Source: CAYFHQ01 sp964342805 (GTDB lineage Bacteria; Bacillota; Clostridia; Peptostreptococcales; Acidaminobacteraceae). From it: a stretch of 64,000 nucleotides of DNA. Within the stretch, counting starts at the first letter, position 1. Each line of letters begins with the position of its first letter. This document shows, in pieces, positions 1-8,761 of the stretch. The DNA lies in contig CAYFHQ010000001.1 in assembly GCA_964342805.1 (NCBI GenBank), positions 42,220-106,219 of the forward strand, read 5' to 3'. The position numbers were made by a program, and so were the translations under genes. The notes under the pieces are model-generated. The model searched no databases, was not told where the DNA came from, and saw only the letters and a list, made by a program, of their open reading frames with translations.

Positions 1-405
1 AGTCCCCCCATAGACCAGTAGGCCGTCCTCCCGGTGGGGAGCAGAGGCCGCCCGTAGTTCCTTTCTTGTGCAAAAACATGGATAAACCAGATCCTTCTGC
101 TCAAGGTCCCGCAGGTAACCTTCATAAAGGTCTCTCCGCTGGTCCTGGTTATAGGGTCCATGGTCTCCACCAAGGTCGGGGCCCTCTGTCCAGGTCAAGC
201 CCAACCATTTTAGGTCATCGATGATCAAGTCGGTCCATTCTTGTTTGGACCGCTGGGGGTCCAGGTCTTCCACCCGAAGGACCATGTCTCCCCCTTGGGC
301 CTTCATGGACAGCCAGGCCACCAGGCCCGCCCATACATTGCCCAAGTGCATTCGACCAGAAGGACTGGGGGCAAACCGTCCCCTGGGTGTTGTTGAATCT
401 ATCAT
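1..405 (-). CDS. gluQ: tRNA glutamyl-Q(34) synthetase, 3' part cut off by window edge
   Basis: The reading frame starts at the ATG at 405 and runs off the left edge, giving 135 visible residues of a family usually near 290-300. A GAGG ribosome site lies five bases upstream of the ATG. The N-terminus carries the class I glutamyl-tRNA synthetase nucleotide-binding segment GRFAPSPSGRMHLGN (the HIGH-like site), then VLRVEDLDPQRS. Near residue 110 there is a Cys-x-Cys pair in YPCFCTR, and a Tyr a few residues before the edge, as in the zinc site of GluQ-RS enzymes. The enzyme attaches glutamate to queuosine 34 of tRNA-Asp. Discriminating GluQ-RS from full GltX rests on the early CxC motif and the short first segment; the missing C-terminus prevents a length check. 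Confidence 0.8.
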   Translation of the reverse strand, partial: MIDSTTPRGRFAPSPSGRMHLGNVWAGLVAWLSMKAQGGDMVLRVEDLDPQRSKQEWTDLIIDDLKWLGLTWTEGPDLGGDHGPYNQDQRRDLYEGYLRDLEQKDLVYPCFCTRKELRAASAPHREDGLLVYGGT

Positions 406-477
406 ATATACCTCAATTATGGCTTTCGCCTTGTTTCGTCTTCCCTAACATCAGTAATTCTAGTATAACAAAGTTGC

Positions 478-870
478 CTAGGTCATCCAACGGTGGAGGA
501 AGAAGGCCAGGACAGACGTGGCTCCCCCAAGGCAGGTTCCCCAAACTAAGTCAATAATGGTAATGGCCAGGGGCCAGTCTTTGAGGGTTGCCAGGTTGGT
601 CAAGTCATAAGTGGCATAGGTAAAGAAACCAAAGAGGGCGCCGTAGAGGAGGGCCACCTGCCAGTCCCCCTTGTCCACTGCAGGCTTCACTGCAAAGAAG
701 ACAAGCCCAGCAATATAGATCAGATAAAAGGCTCCACCTGCAAACCAGTTGGGGCTGTCCGCCATAATGAAGCCAATGTGCTTGCGATAGAGGTCCTTGG
801 CAACCACTGCCAACCAGACGATATCGATGGCAAAAAAACTCACCAGGGTAATCAAATACAATCGAATCAT
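478..870 (-). CDS. DUF2177 family four-helix membrane protein
   Basis: This 130-residue protein is almost entirely hydrophobic with about four membrane segments, short loops and motifs FFAIDIVWLAVVAKDLY and YATYDLTN that recall the DUF2177 family. I chose the ATG at 870 because GGGAG stands just upstream; a longer frame extends to 915 but adds a charged, non-conserved stretch. The family has no established biochemical role, so none is given. It sits between gluQ on the same strand and the divergently transcribed glycosyltransferase gene and is probably monocistronic. Confidence 0.65.
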   Translation of the reverse strand: MIRLYLITLVSFFAIDIVWLAVVAKDLYRKHIGFIMADSPNWFAGGAFYLIYIAGLVFFAVKPAVDKGDWQVALLYGALFGFFTYATYDLTNLATLKDWPLAITIIDLVWGTCLGGATSVLAFFLHRWMT

Positions 871-989
871 GGGTACTCCCTTCCCTTCTACTCCATAAGA
901 ACGCCTTTCTTTCATCCATACCCAAACTTTTCCCCTTGTTTCAGGGTGGAAAAATTCGGTATGATTGTTATAGGGACGAAGGAGGACAT

Positions 990-2096
990 ATGAAAAAAAT
1001 TATGATCTTAACGGCTTCCACTGGGGCAGGACATAACCAGGTGGCAAAAACCTTGGAGTATGAGCTATCCCAAAAGGGCTATGATATAAAACGAGTGGAT
1101 TTTATAAGAGAGCAAGGTAAGGTACTGGAACTCCTGGTGGAGGAGGGCTATGATGTCCTGGCCACCAAGTTTCCAGAAACATACGGCCGGCTATACAATA
1201 TCAGTAACCGGGAATGGATTAACGGCCCCTTTGCCAACATGGTGGTGGCGGCAGAATACCGGCGGGCCAAGCAGCTGGTCCTGGAATACCAGCCAGACCT
1301 GATTATCGGTACTCACACCTTTGCTGTTAGTGTGTTCAAACGCCTCAAGGTCAAGGGCCATTACAAGGGTCCCTTCGTTTCCATGGTGACAGACTTTGAA
1401 GCCCACTACGCTTATGTGAGTGACCTAGTGGACCTCTATATTACAGGGAGTGAGTTCACCAATGAAAGTCTGGTGGACAAGGGCATTGACCCTGACAGGA
1501 CCATGAACCTAGGGATTCCCGTCCACCCCAAGTTTTACAGCCCAACGGGCATAGTCAGGGAGGTTGACAGCCCCTTCACGGTCCTCCTCATGGGCGGTAG
1601 CATGGGCCTAGAACCCATGAAAAAGGCCTTCCTCAACCTCATGGCCATGGAGCGTAACATGAAGCTCTACGTGGTTTGTGGGCGAAATGAAAACCTCAAG
1701 GAAGAACTGACGGGTCTAGTCCAGGACAATCCTAGCCAAATGGAGATTGATATCCTAGGCTTCACCGACAAGGTCCACGAACTCATGGATCTGTCTGACG
1801 TGATCATTACCAAGCCCGGTGGCCTGACCGTTTCAGAGTCACTGGTCAAGCAACTCCCCATGATTGTCCCCTACTTCATACCAGGCCAGGAAGCGGAGAA
1901 CCTTGACTTCCTCACCCTGGCCAACATTGCTGTTGAAGTTCGAGACGTCAAGCGGCTGGACAAGATCGTAAGCTACCTCATGGACCACCCCATTCGGGTG
2001 GAAGGCATGCGGCAAGAAATGGCTTACATCTCCCGCCACCACAGCTTGGAGGCTGTAGTCAACCAGTTGGAGTCCTATGTAAAAGAAAGTGAATAA
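990..2096 (+). CDS. Processive diacylglycerol glucosyltransferase-like GT28 (UgtP/MGDG synthase family)
   Basis: The 368-residue product starts at an ATG with GGAGG four bases upstream; the frame is open further upstream but without a ribosome site. The N-terminus has the MGDG-synthase type loop ILTASTGAGHNQVA (residues about 6-19). The C-terminal half has the GT28 donor-binding segments LMGGSMGLEPMKK (about 200) and TKPGGLTVSESL (about 275). Family members move glucose or galactose from the UDP-sugar onto diacylglycerol at the inner face of the membrane, making glycolipids and the lipoteichoic acid anchor. Sugar donor and number of sugars added cannot be read from the sequence. It is followed at once by a strong terminator, so it is likely a single-gene unit. 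Confidence 0.8.
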   Translation: MKKIMILTASTGAGHNQVAKTLEYELSQKGYDIKRVDFIREQGKVLELLVEEGYDVLATKFPETYGRLYNISNREWINGPFANMVVAAEYRRAKQLVLEYQPDLIIGTHTFAVSVFKRLKVKGHYKGPFVSMVTDFEAHYAYVSDLVDLYITGSEFTNESLVDKGIDPDRTMNLGIPVHPKFYSPTGIVREVDSPFTVLLMGGSMGLEPMKKAFLNLMAMERNMKLYVVCGRNENLKEELTGLVQDNPSQMEIDILGFTDKVHELMDLSDVIITKPGGLTVSESLVKQLPMIVPYFIPGQEAENLDFLTLANIAVEVRDVKRLDKIVSYLMDHPIRVEGMRQEMAYISRHHSLEAVVNQLESYVKESE

Positions 2097-2113
2097 GGTG
2101 GTTTACCGCATTT

Positions 2114-2146
2114 AAAAACAGGTTGCCGGTCGGCAGCCTGTTTTTT
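2114..2146 (+). terminator. Intrinsic terminator after the glycosyltransferase gene
   Basis: A ten-base-pair stem CAGGTTGCCG / CGGCAGCCTG (one G-T pair) with a minimal loop is followed by six T residues. It begins 18 bases after the stop codon at 2096. Confidence 0.85.
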
Positions 2147-2160
2147 GAGTTTGAATTGTA

Positions 2161-2283
2161 GAGACTGTAGAAAACTCTCTCAGACAAGGCGCGGCTGCAA
2201 GATGGTTGGTGAGCGATCTTTAGGATCGTGATCCAGCCTGCTTGTGGCCAGCAACGCAGTATGAGGGAGTTTTATACGGTCTC
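2161..2283. repeat. 123-bp MITE-like element with 22-bp imperfect terminal inverted repeats
   Basis: The left end (2161-2182, beginning GAGACTGTAGAAAACTC) and the reverse complement of the right end (2262-2283, beginning GAGACCGTATAAAACTC) agree at 19 of 22 positions. The interior also pairs imperfectly, with GCGATC / GATCGT around a TTTAG loop at the centre, so the whole unit can fold as a long hairpin. It has no reading frame. No clear target-site duplication is visible. The right repeat supplies the last codons and stop of the hemerythrin gene. A structured RNA or a composite terminator is the alternative reading; no second copy was noticed in the window. Confidence 0.55.
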
Positions 2284-2688
2284 AAATCTTTCATGGTAGA
2301 ACTGTCCCAACTGCCGATCATAATGATCAATATGGGCATGGAGCCACCGCTGGACGGTCTCACTGACCTGTATGAGTTCCTCCGTCCCAGGAGGCTCATG
2401 CTGGTAGGCCGTCAATATTTCCTGAATCAAGTCCCGAAACTCGTCATGGGAGGCCTTGTGCTCTTGGAAGTTGGGATAACCAATCTCCTTCTGCAGGGCC
2501 TCTTCATGGATCATATGGGACTGGACATAAAACTTTAAAAAACCAACTAAGGCGTTATAGTGGTCCCCATTTTGGTCTCCGCGCATTTTCTCGTAGAGTA
2601 TAGCATACTGCTCAACGATCACACGGTGCTCCTGATCAATGGAGTCCACGCCCACTTTCATACTATCATTCCATTGTAATGCCTTCAT
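2272..2688 (-). CDS. Bacteriohemerythrin
   Basis: The 138-residue product has the hemerythrin iron-ligand pattern in order: DQEH near residue 20, HMIHEE near 55, FQEHKASHDEF near 75 and HAHIDHYD near 115. The family binds O2 reversibly at a di-iron site and serves in O2 scavenging, delivery or sensing in microaerobic and anaerobic bacteria. I chose the ATG at 2688, with GGGGGGC upstream, over an upstream alternative at 2706. The start lies inside the end of the preceding sensor kinase gene (23-base overlap), so the two are probably co-translated. The last three residues and the stop codon are made by the right inverted repeat of the MITE-like element. Confidence 0.9.
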   Translation of the reverse strand: MKALQWNDSMKVGVDSIDQEHRVIVEQYAILYEKMRGDQNGDHYNALVGFLKFYVQSHMIHEEALQKEIGYPNFQEHKASHDEFRDLIQEILTAYQHEPPGTEELIQVSETVQRWLHAHIDHYDRQLGQFYHERFETV

Positions 2689-5600
2689 TACTGCGCCCCC
2701 CAGCACGGATTGGCAGGGTGATCACAAAGGTGGTCCCTACCCCATACTCTGACGTACAGGTCACGGTCCCCTGGTGCTCTTCCTCAATGATCTTCTGTGT
2801 GATTCCCAAACCTAAACCACTGCCAATGCCTTCCCCTTTTGTTGTAAAAAACGGCTCAAATATCTTGTTCATGGTCTCTTGGGTCATACCGATTCCTGTG
2901 TCCCTAAAGGTCACTTGTACATGGTCGTCACTTTTGGACAAGAGGATATAAATCTGACCCAATCCATCTAGATTCTTTTCAATTATAGCATGGGTTGCGT
3001 TAATGATCATATTCATAAACACTTGTTTGAGTTTAGAAGAGTAGCCTTCAATCTCGTAGCGCTCGTCATCTTCCTTATCAAAAATGATCTCTGCATGGTA
3101 CTTGTACTCGTTTTTGGTGATCAGCATGACATTTTCAATGTCTGACACCAGGTTCACCGTCTCGACTACTAAGTTTTCAGCATGGAAAATGAAGCGTTTC
3201 AATCCTTGGGCAATGTCTCCAATCTGGTTGACACCCACAGTCACATCCTCAATGGCCTCCATGAGGTCCTCTAGGTCAAGATCTCCTTGTTTAGCCTTGT
3301 CCAAGACGTCATGTATGTACTCCACATTGGTCTTTACAAAGGACAGGGGATTGTTGATCTCATGCATAATACCCGAGGTCAACATGCCTAAAGAAGCCAC
3401 CTTGTCCTGCTCTATGAGCTTGTTGTGGAAGTCTTGATTAATGCGAACCAACTCCCGCTCATAGGTGGTGTCATTCTGCACAGACACATAGCCCGTAATA
3501 TGGTTGTCCTCCAAAACAGGATATATTGAGGCTGCAGACCAGAAATACGTCCCGTCCTTCTTTCGATTATGGAACTCACCCGACCAGGTTTCTCCCCGGC
3601 CCAGGGTCCGCCACATGTCCTCATAAAAGCTGTCAGACTGTTCATTACTGGACAAAATCCCCGTCTCTTTACCCAGTACCTCTTCCTGGGTAAAACCAGT
3701 CACCTGCTCAAACTTGTCATTCACATACTCAATATGGCCCTTGGGGTCAGCAATGATAATAATAGACCCACTCTGATCAATGGCCTTGTTGATCTTGCTC
3801 AGTTCCCTACTATGTTTGAGGTCCTTGGTAATGTCATTGACAATACAAACAAAGGTGGATGACTGGTCAAACTCGTCATAGAGGGTGCTGATATGCCAGC
3901 GACAAAAGAGCTGTTCATTGGCCCTGTTGACATTGGCTATGACCTGGTCCACCACTTGGTTTTTAATTACCTGGTTGAGGGCCACATTGAGGGCTGTCTG
4001 GTCATCCACACCTGAAACCAACTTGACCAAGTTTTGAAGCTTGGCTTCCGATGCGCTATAGCCGAAGATCTCTTCACACGCCCTATTCCATTGCAAGACA
4101 CGCAAGTCGTCCGACAAGAGGATCATGCCCGAGGGGGCGTCCTGGAAGGCCTTGAGGTAGGAATAACTCAAGCCTATGAGTTCCATTTCCTCTTCGTCAA
4201 TGTTGTCTGCAAACTCCAAATACAAGTGCATGCGGCCACTGTCGTGGAAGGACTCCACAGAAAGTAATACCCTAAGGGGTTGGCCTGTCTTGGCCTTAAG
4301 CTTAACCATAATTGACTGCTCGTCCCGGTGGTCGACCACATGTTGTAAGTGGAGGCTAATGAGATCTTTTTCCTCTTCGGTCACCAAGTCAATAAAGGGT
4401 TTGCCGTTGAGTTCATACAAGGAATAGCCCAAATACCGGGCAAATTCTGGACTGACAGCTACGCAGTTCATTTCCTTATCTAGGGGCTGGATAATGACAC
4501 GACCATTTTCAAAGTGTTCTCTAACAGGACTGTATTCCTTTTCAATTTTTTGTAGCTGGGTACCCAGGGTTTCGTGGATCTGGGCCAATTTTTCTTGAAG
4601 CTGGGCCACACTGGTGGGCTTGTCAAATAGGAAGCCCTGGACCCGGTTACAATTCCTAGCCTCCATAAATTCCAGTTGTTCCAGTTCCTCAACCCCTTCT
4701 GCAATCACCCGGATATTGAGGTTCTTGCACATGCCAATAATGGCCTTGAGGATCAAGACATCGTCTACAGAGCTGGATATGGACTGGACAAAACTCTTGT
4801 CAATCTTGACAAAATCAATTTGGTTGAGGCGTATCCGTTCAAAAGAGGAATAGCCCCGGCCGAAGTCATCTACTGCCAAGGAGAAACCAGCGTGCTTGAG
4901 TTTGTCCAGTTCTTTAAAGGGCACTTCCTGGCCCGCTTCCTCTGTTATTTCAACGACTAGGCACTTGGGGTCCACGTGGAGTTCCCTGACTAAGGCAATC
5001 ATATAGTCAATAAACTTGCCCTTGGACAAGCTAACTGGGGACACATTAATGTGGTACCTGAACAGCAAGCCTTTTGGGGCCCAACCCTTGACCAAGAGAA
5101 CTGCCTGCTCCATGACCCACTTGTCGATTTCTTCAATATAGCCCATGTTTTCTGCATAGGCAATAAACTCCCCTGGGCTCACATTGCCGTAAACCGGGTG
5201 TTGCCAACGAATGAGAAACTCAAAGGCTTCGATGGTCCGGTCAACTATATTGACAATGGCCTGCATGTGGAGGGTCATTTGCTTGCGCTCCACGGCATGG
5301 AGTAAGTCTAGTTTAAGGTCATGGGACCGGGAGTAAACCTGGCCATGGCCTGCCACACGGATCACGTTAAACTCCTGGGGCAAGAAGGTCTTGCGAACGG
5401 TCATGATCTCGTCTATACGGTCACGACTGATCTGGCCGTGGTCGGATATGGATATCCGGGTACGGACCATGAGGTTGCTCGTCGGCGAGGTTTCACTGCA
5501 GGAAAACACCAAAAGGAAACGATTGAGGGCGTTCACAATGTTGGTCAAGTCCCCATGGCTATAGATCAGGATTTCTGTAGAGTCACTGACCACCCTGGCA

Positions 5601-6505
5601 TGGACCAGGTACATATGGAGGACTTTTTGAAGTTGACCCACTGTACAGGACAGTTTTTCCCGGATAACGGCTGGGTCATTGGTGTTCAAAAACAGACTGA
5701 CATTGATCAGCCTTGAAGGCAACTGGGCTGTGGCCATTTTCAGGCGACTGGTTAAGTTGGACAAGAGGTCCCGGTTACCGTCGTTGAAGAAGTTGATATT
5801 GTGGAGGTAGACCGCAGAAAACATTCGGCTGTCATACCGCATGGGGTGGATATCCATTTTAAAGGTAATTTCATGGTCGGTTTGCTTGTTCCTTAAAGAC
5901 AATAATTCGTCCGAGTTGAGACACTTGACCCCGTCCACGGTTACAGTACAGGTGCCCGATGAAGGACCAAGGAGTTCTTCCATGGTTTCAATTTCAGACC
6001 AATGGTGCATGCCTAGTTCGGAAAGGATGGTCTGGTTCATATAAACCACCTTACCCGTAAGGATATTGTCTGTGGTTACAATCATGACCCCTTCGTCCAC
6101 ACCGTCGACCAGGGTGGAAATGTCCAGTTTTTCTGGAATGAACTCTTCTGCCAACTGGGTCGGCTGAATATGAGAAACCAGGTACTCCTCGTCCCCAAAT
6201 TGTATGGGGTAGCTGATCACTTGGACATGATAAAGAACCCCACTCATGAGCTTGTGAATGAAGTTAAAGTAATTGCGGTTTTCTTTTTTTGCATTTTGCA
6301 TTTCGGCGAATACGGCGTCTCGACTGTATGTATTGATTTCATTAATGGACATGCTCAGCAATTGGTCTCGGCTATATCCATAGAACTCCACGGCCTTGTG
6401 GTTGACGTCAATCAATTGTCCCAATTGTGGATCAATGATCATTAGAATGGCAGGTGAATTCATGAACAGCGCTTGATAGGTGTGTTCGTTTTGATATAAG
6501 TCCAT
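2666..6505 (-). CDS. Multi-PAS EAL phosphodiesterase / histidine kinase hybrid sensor
   Basis: This 1279-residue cytoplasmic protein has no membrane segment. In order: a PAS domain (about 8-115), a second weaker PAS-like region, a region in the place of a GGDEF domain but lacking the GGDEF motif (about 230-400), an EAL domain (about 405-650), three PAS domains (about 660-1010), and a HisKA/HATPase core. The EAL catalytic set appears complete (EFLIRW near 428, VEITEE, DDFGRGYSS near 544, KIDKSFV, IAEGVE, QGFLFDKP). The kinase has LTSGIMHEINNP (near 1043), NMIINATHAI, DTGIGM and GSGLGLGI. It should both break down cyclic di-GMP and autophosphorylate. The ATG at 6505 has GAGGTGG upstream. No response regulator is adjacent; the overlapping partner is hemerythrin. 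Confidence 0.85.
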   Translation of the reverse strand: MDLYQNEHTYQALFMNSPAILMIIDPQLGQLIDVNHKAVEFYGYSRDQLLSMSINEINTYSRDAVFAEMQNAKKENRNYFNFIHKLMSGVLYHVQVISYPIQFGDEEYLVSHIQPTQLAEEFIPEKLDISTLVDGVDEGVMIVTTDNILTGKVVYMNQTILSELGMHHWSEIETMEELLGPSSGTCTVTVDGVKCLNSDELLSLRNKQTDHEITFKMDIHPMRYDSRMFSAVYLHNINFFNDGNRDLLSNLTSRLKMATAQLPSRLINVSLFLNTNDPAVIREKLSCTVGQLQKVLHMYLVHARVVSDSTEILIYSHGDLTNIVNALNRFLLVFSCSETSPTSNLMVRTRISISDHGQISRDRIDEIMTVRKTFLPQEFNVIRVAGHGQVYSRSHDLKLDLLHAVERKQMTLHMQAIVNIVDRTIEAFEFLIRWQHPVYGNVSPGEFIAYAENMGYIEEIDKWVMEQAVLLVKGWAPKGLLFRYHINVSPVSLSKGKFIDYMIALVRELHVDPKCLVVEITEEAGQEVPFKELDKLKHAGFSLAVDDFGRGYSSFERIRLNQIDFVKIDKSFVQSISSSVDDVLILKAIIGMCKNLNIRVIAEGVEELEQLEFMEARNCNRVQGFLFDKPTSVAQLQEKLAQIHETLGTQLQKIEKEYSPVREHFENGRVIIQPLDKEMNCVAVSPEFARYLGYSLYELNGKPFIDLVTEEEKDLISLHLQHVVDHRDEQSIMVKLKAKTGQPLRVLLSVESFHDSGRMHLYLEFADNIDEEEMELIGLSYSYLKAFQDAPSGMILLSDDLRVLQWNRACEEIFGYSASEAKLQNLVKLVSGVDDQTALNVALNQVIKNQVVDQVIANVNRANEQLFCRWHISTLYDEFDQSSTFVCIVNDITKDLKHSRELSKINKAIDQSGSIIIIADPKGHIEYVNDKFEQVTGFTQEEVLGKETGILSSNEQSDSFYEDMWRTLGRGETWSGEFHNRKKDGTYFWSAASIYPVLEDNHITGYVSVQNDTTYERELVRINQDFHNKLIEQDKVASLGMLTSGIMHEINNPLSFVKTNVEYIHDVLDKAKQGDLDLEDLMEAIEDVTVGVNQIGDIAQGLKRFIFHAENLVVETVNLVSDIENVMLITKNEYKYHAEIIFDKEDDERYEIEGYSSKLKQVFMNMIINATHAIIEKNLDGLGQIYILLSKSDDHVQVTFRDTGIGMTQETMNKIFEPFFTTKGEGIGSGLGLGITQKIIEEEHQGTVTCTSEYGVGTTFVITLPIRAGGRSNEGITME

Positions 6506-6719
6506 AGGCCACCTCAAGTTTGGTTTTTCAATTCATACCCGGATGGTTGGGGATGTGGACAGGAAAAAAGTGGCCTCTTATTCAAGACGAAAGTATTTAT
6601 GCGTGTCTCAAGCACAGTCTTAAAACGTATCATGCAACGGAATCACATCCTATTCGATGCAAGCTTATGCTTAACTTGTTACTGTTTGCTTATTTAGAAC
6701 CTTTCCTCTTATTCATACA

Positions 6720-6748
6720 TGAAATCAAACCAAGATTTATGTTATAAT
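6720..6748 (+). promoter_or_regulatory. Probable sigma-A type promoter of the methyltransferase-endonuclease gene
   Basis: TATAAT stands at 6743-6748, 45 bases before the start codon; the -35 region is poor. The 287-base gap 6506-6792 in which it lies is AT-rich and shows no convincing gene. Confidence 0.5.
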
Positions 6749-6792
6749 CGTATGACAAACGTGTGTTCTAATAAGAAGGATAGGAAAATCGG

Positions 6793-8691
6793 ATGAGTAA
6801 TAAAGAACTTAAAGCAATTTCAGTTTTTTCAGGTGCAATGGGATTGGATCTTGGAATGGAACATGCAGGTTTCAAAATCAAGGCGTGTGTAGAGCTTGAT
6901 AAACATGCATGTGAAACGATAAGACTCAATAGACCAGAAATACAATTACACGAAGGCGATGTTGCCGAAATCTCCGGCAATGAACTATTGAAATTGGCAG
7001 GAATCAAAAAAGGTGAACTTACGTTACTTTTTGGAGGACCTCCATGTCAATCATTCTCTACTGCTGGTAAAAGAAAATCGCTAAATGATATTAAAGGTAA
7101 CTGTTTGCTAGAATTTATACGACTGATTGAGGAAATGAGGCCTGAATACTTCGTATTTGAAAATGTAAAAGGGCTACTTTCTGCTGCATTAAATCATAGA
7201 CCAATTAGCGAACGAGGTAAGAATTTTCCACCGCTGGAAGATGACGAGAAGCCTGGTTCGGTCGTTAAATTAATACTGAGGAAGTTGTCAAGTATCGGGT
7301 ATAAAACATCGTTTAAGCTTCTAAACAGTGCCGATTATGGTGTTCCACAAAAAAGAGAGCGCGTATTTTTTGTTGGAAGCAGGGATGGCTACGCAATACC
7401 TATTCCAGACCCAACACATTCAAACTTGATTGCAGACAACAAATTACGATGGGTGACATTTGGAGATGTAATGGACTCACTTTCAGATGTCAAACATACA
7501 TACTCAAAATATTCTGCTGATAGACTTAAGTACATGAAAATGATCCCTAGAGGTGGCGGGAATTGGAGAGATCTTCCTGACGATATCGCAAAGGTAGCTA
7601 TGGGTGGTGCTTATAAATCTGGAGGTGGGAAAGTTGGATATTTTAGACGATTACATATTGATAGGCCTTCTCCAACTCTAGTAACTAGTCCACATCAGAA
7701 GTCAACAAATTTAGGTCACCCGAACGAAGACAGGCCTTTAAGTATTGAAGAGTATAAAGCGATCCAACAGTTTCCTTTGACTTGGACTCTGTCAGGTCCA
7801 CTTAGTGCTCAATATCGACAAATGGGGAATGCTGTTCCAGTAGGCCTTGGACATTCAATTGGAGAGGCAATTTTTGATCATATTTCTAACGTAAAAGGAG
7901 TAAAGCATTTGAATCCTCTAGAATACAATATAGTTTCAGAAGAGTTAAAATCATTCTATGATACCAGAATCAGCAAGCTTCTTGACAAAGATATCTTCCA
8001 AATATTAAAAAGAAAAAATCCCTATCTATATCGAGCATTTGGCACAAATGATGCCCATGAGTTTATCAGGGAAATACTGCTGGATAGTCAGACTTCATCA
8101 GACGAAACTCTGTTTGGAAGTTTCTTTGAAAGCACTGCAATACGCCTTGCGGAGAACGGCCAAAAATCAACAACTGACAGCGTAGATATGGAGGTTCGTC
8201 ACCCAAACGATTCCATAGATTTGGTAGCAATAAAATCAGGCCCACATGTTTTTAACTCCCAAAGCGCACGGAAACAACGTGAGGCATTCGAAGCAGCACA
8301 ACGCAGACTTCGTACCCATGCAGTTAGACCTATTATTGGCTATTGCTATGGTAGAAAAAAGCAAAGAGTTGATAGTAATAAAAATCATGATGTACTCGCA
8401 GGCCAAGCATTCTGGGCATATGTGACTGGTAACGAAAATTTTTATATAGACTTAATTCATATGGTTGGTAGAGCTGCAGAAGAACACAAGCAACATTTTG
8501 AGGATGCATGGAATCAATGTTTGAATAAGCAATATATGAGGTTCATGAAAGTATTCTGTAATGATACTGGTAATATAGAGTGGACAAGCGTTGTGCAGTA
8601 CAACTCAGCTGAGGAAGTTCCACAAGAAATTAAAGATCGAATAAAATCAGCAGTAAAGCAGTCAGACAGCGTTAACGAGGTAAGTAACTGA
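6793..8691 (+). CDS. Fused DNA cytosine-5 methyltransferase and PmeII-like restriction endonuclease
   Basis: The 632-residue product joins two activities. Residues 1 to about 365 are a complete C5-cytosine methyltransferase: SAM-binding VFSGAMGLDLG (11-21), catalytic GGPPCQSF with Cys85, ENV at 123-125, QKRER at 186-190, a target-recognition region (about 215-320) and YRQMGNAVP (341-349). Residues about 380-632 recall PmeII-type endonucleases: KNPYLYRA (409-416), a SSDETLFGSFFE segment and IDLVAIKSG (475-483), in which Asp and Lys fit the PD-(D/E)xK pattern. It should modify and cut the same site. Base composition is markedly AT-rich against its neighbours and no separate restriction gene is adjacent, so it looks like a compact, laterally acquired restriction-modification unit. 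The endonuclease assignment is from memory of the family and less sure than the methyltransferase. Confidence 0.85.
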   Translation: MSNKELKAISVFSGAMGLDLGMEHAGFKIKACVELDKHACETIRLNRPEIQLHEGDVAEISGNELLKLAGIKKGELTLLFGGPPCQSFSTAGKRKSLNDIKGNCLLEFIRLIEEMRPEYFVFENVKGLLSAALNHRPISERGKNFPPLEDDEKPGSVVKLILRKLSSIGYKTSFKLLNSADYGVPQKRERVFFVGSRDGYAIPIPDPTHSNLIADNKLRWVTFGDVMDSLSDVKHTYSKYSADRLKYMKMIPRGGGNWRDLPDDIAKVAMGGAYKSGGGKVGYFRRLHIDRPSPTLVTSPHQKSTNLGHPNEDRPLSIEEYKAIQQFPLTWTLSGPLSAQYRQMGNAVPVGLGHSIGEAIFDHISNVKGVKHLNPLEYNIVSEELKSFYDTRISKLLDKDIFQILKRKNPYLYRAFGTNDAHEFIREILLDSQTSSDETLFGSFFESTAIRLAENGQKSTTDSVDMEVRHPNDSIDLVAIKSGPHVFNSQSARKQREAFEAAQRRLRTHAVRPIIGYCYGRKKQRVDSNKNHDVLAGQAFWAYVTGNENFYIDLIHMVGRAAEEHKQHFEDAWNQCLNKQYMRFMKVFCNDTGNIEWTSVVQYNSAEEVPQEIKDRIKSAVKQSDSVNEVSN

Positions 8692-8761
8692 TGATAACCT
8701 TAAGATTGGCTTCATAACTTATAGTATCCGCTGACTTGTTTCATTGCTACGAGGTAACCCA

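Noticed and set aside
2242..2538. Plus-strand frame of 98 codons over the MITE-like element and hemerythrin
   Set aside because: It is a shadow of the hemerythrin gene; the hemerythrin frame has all iron ligands.
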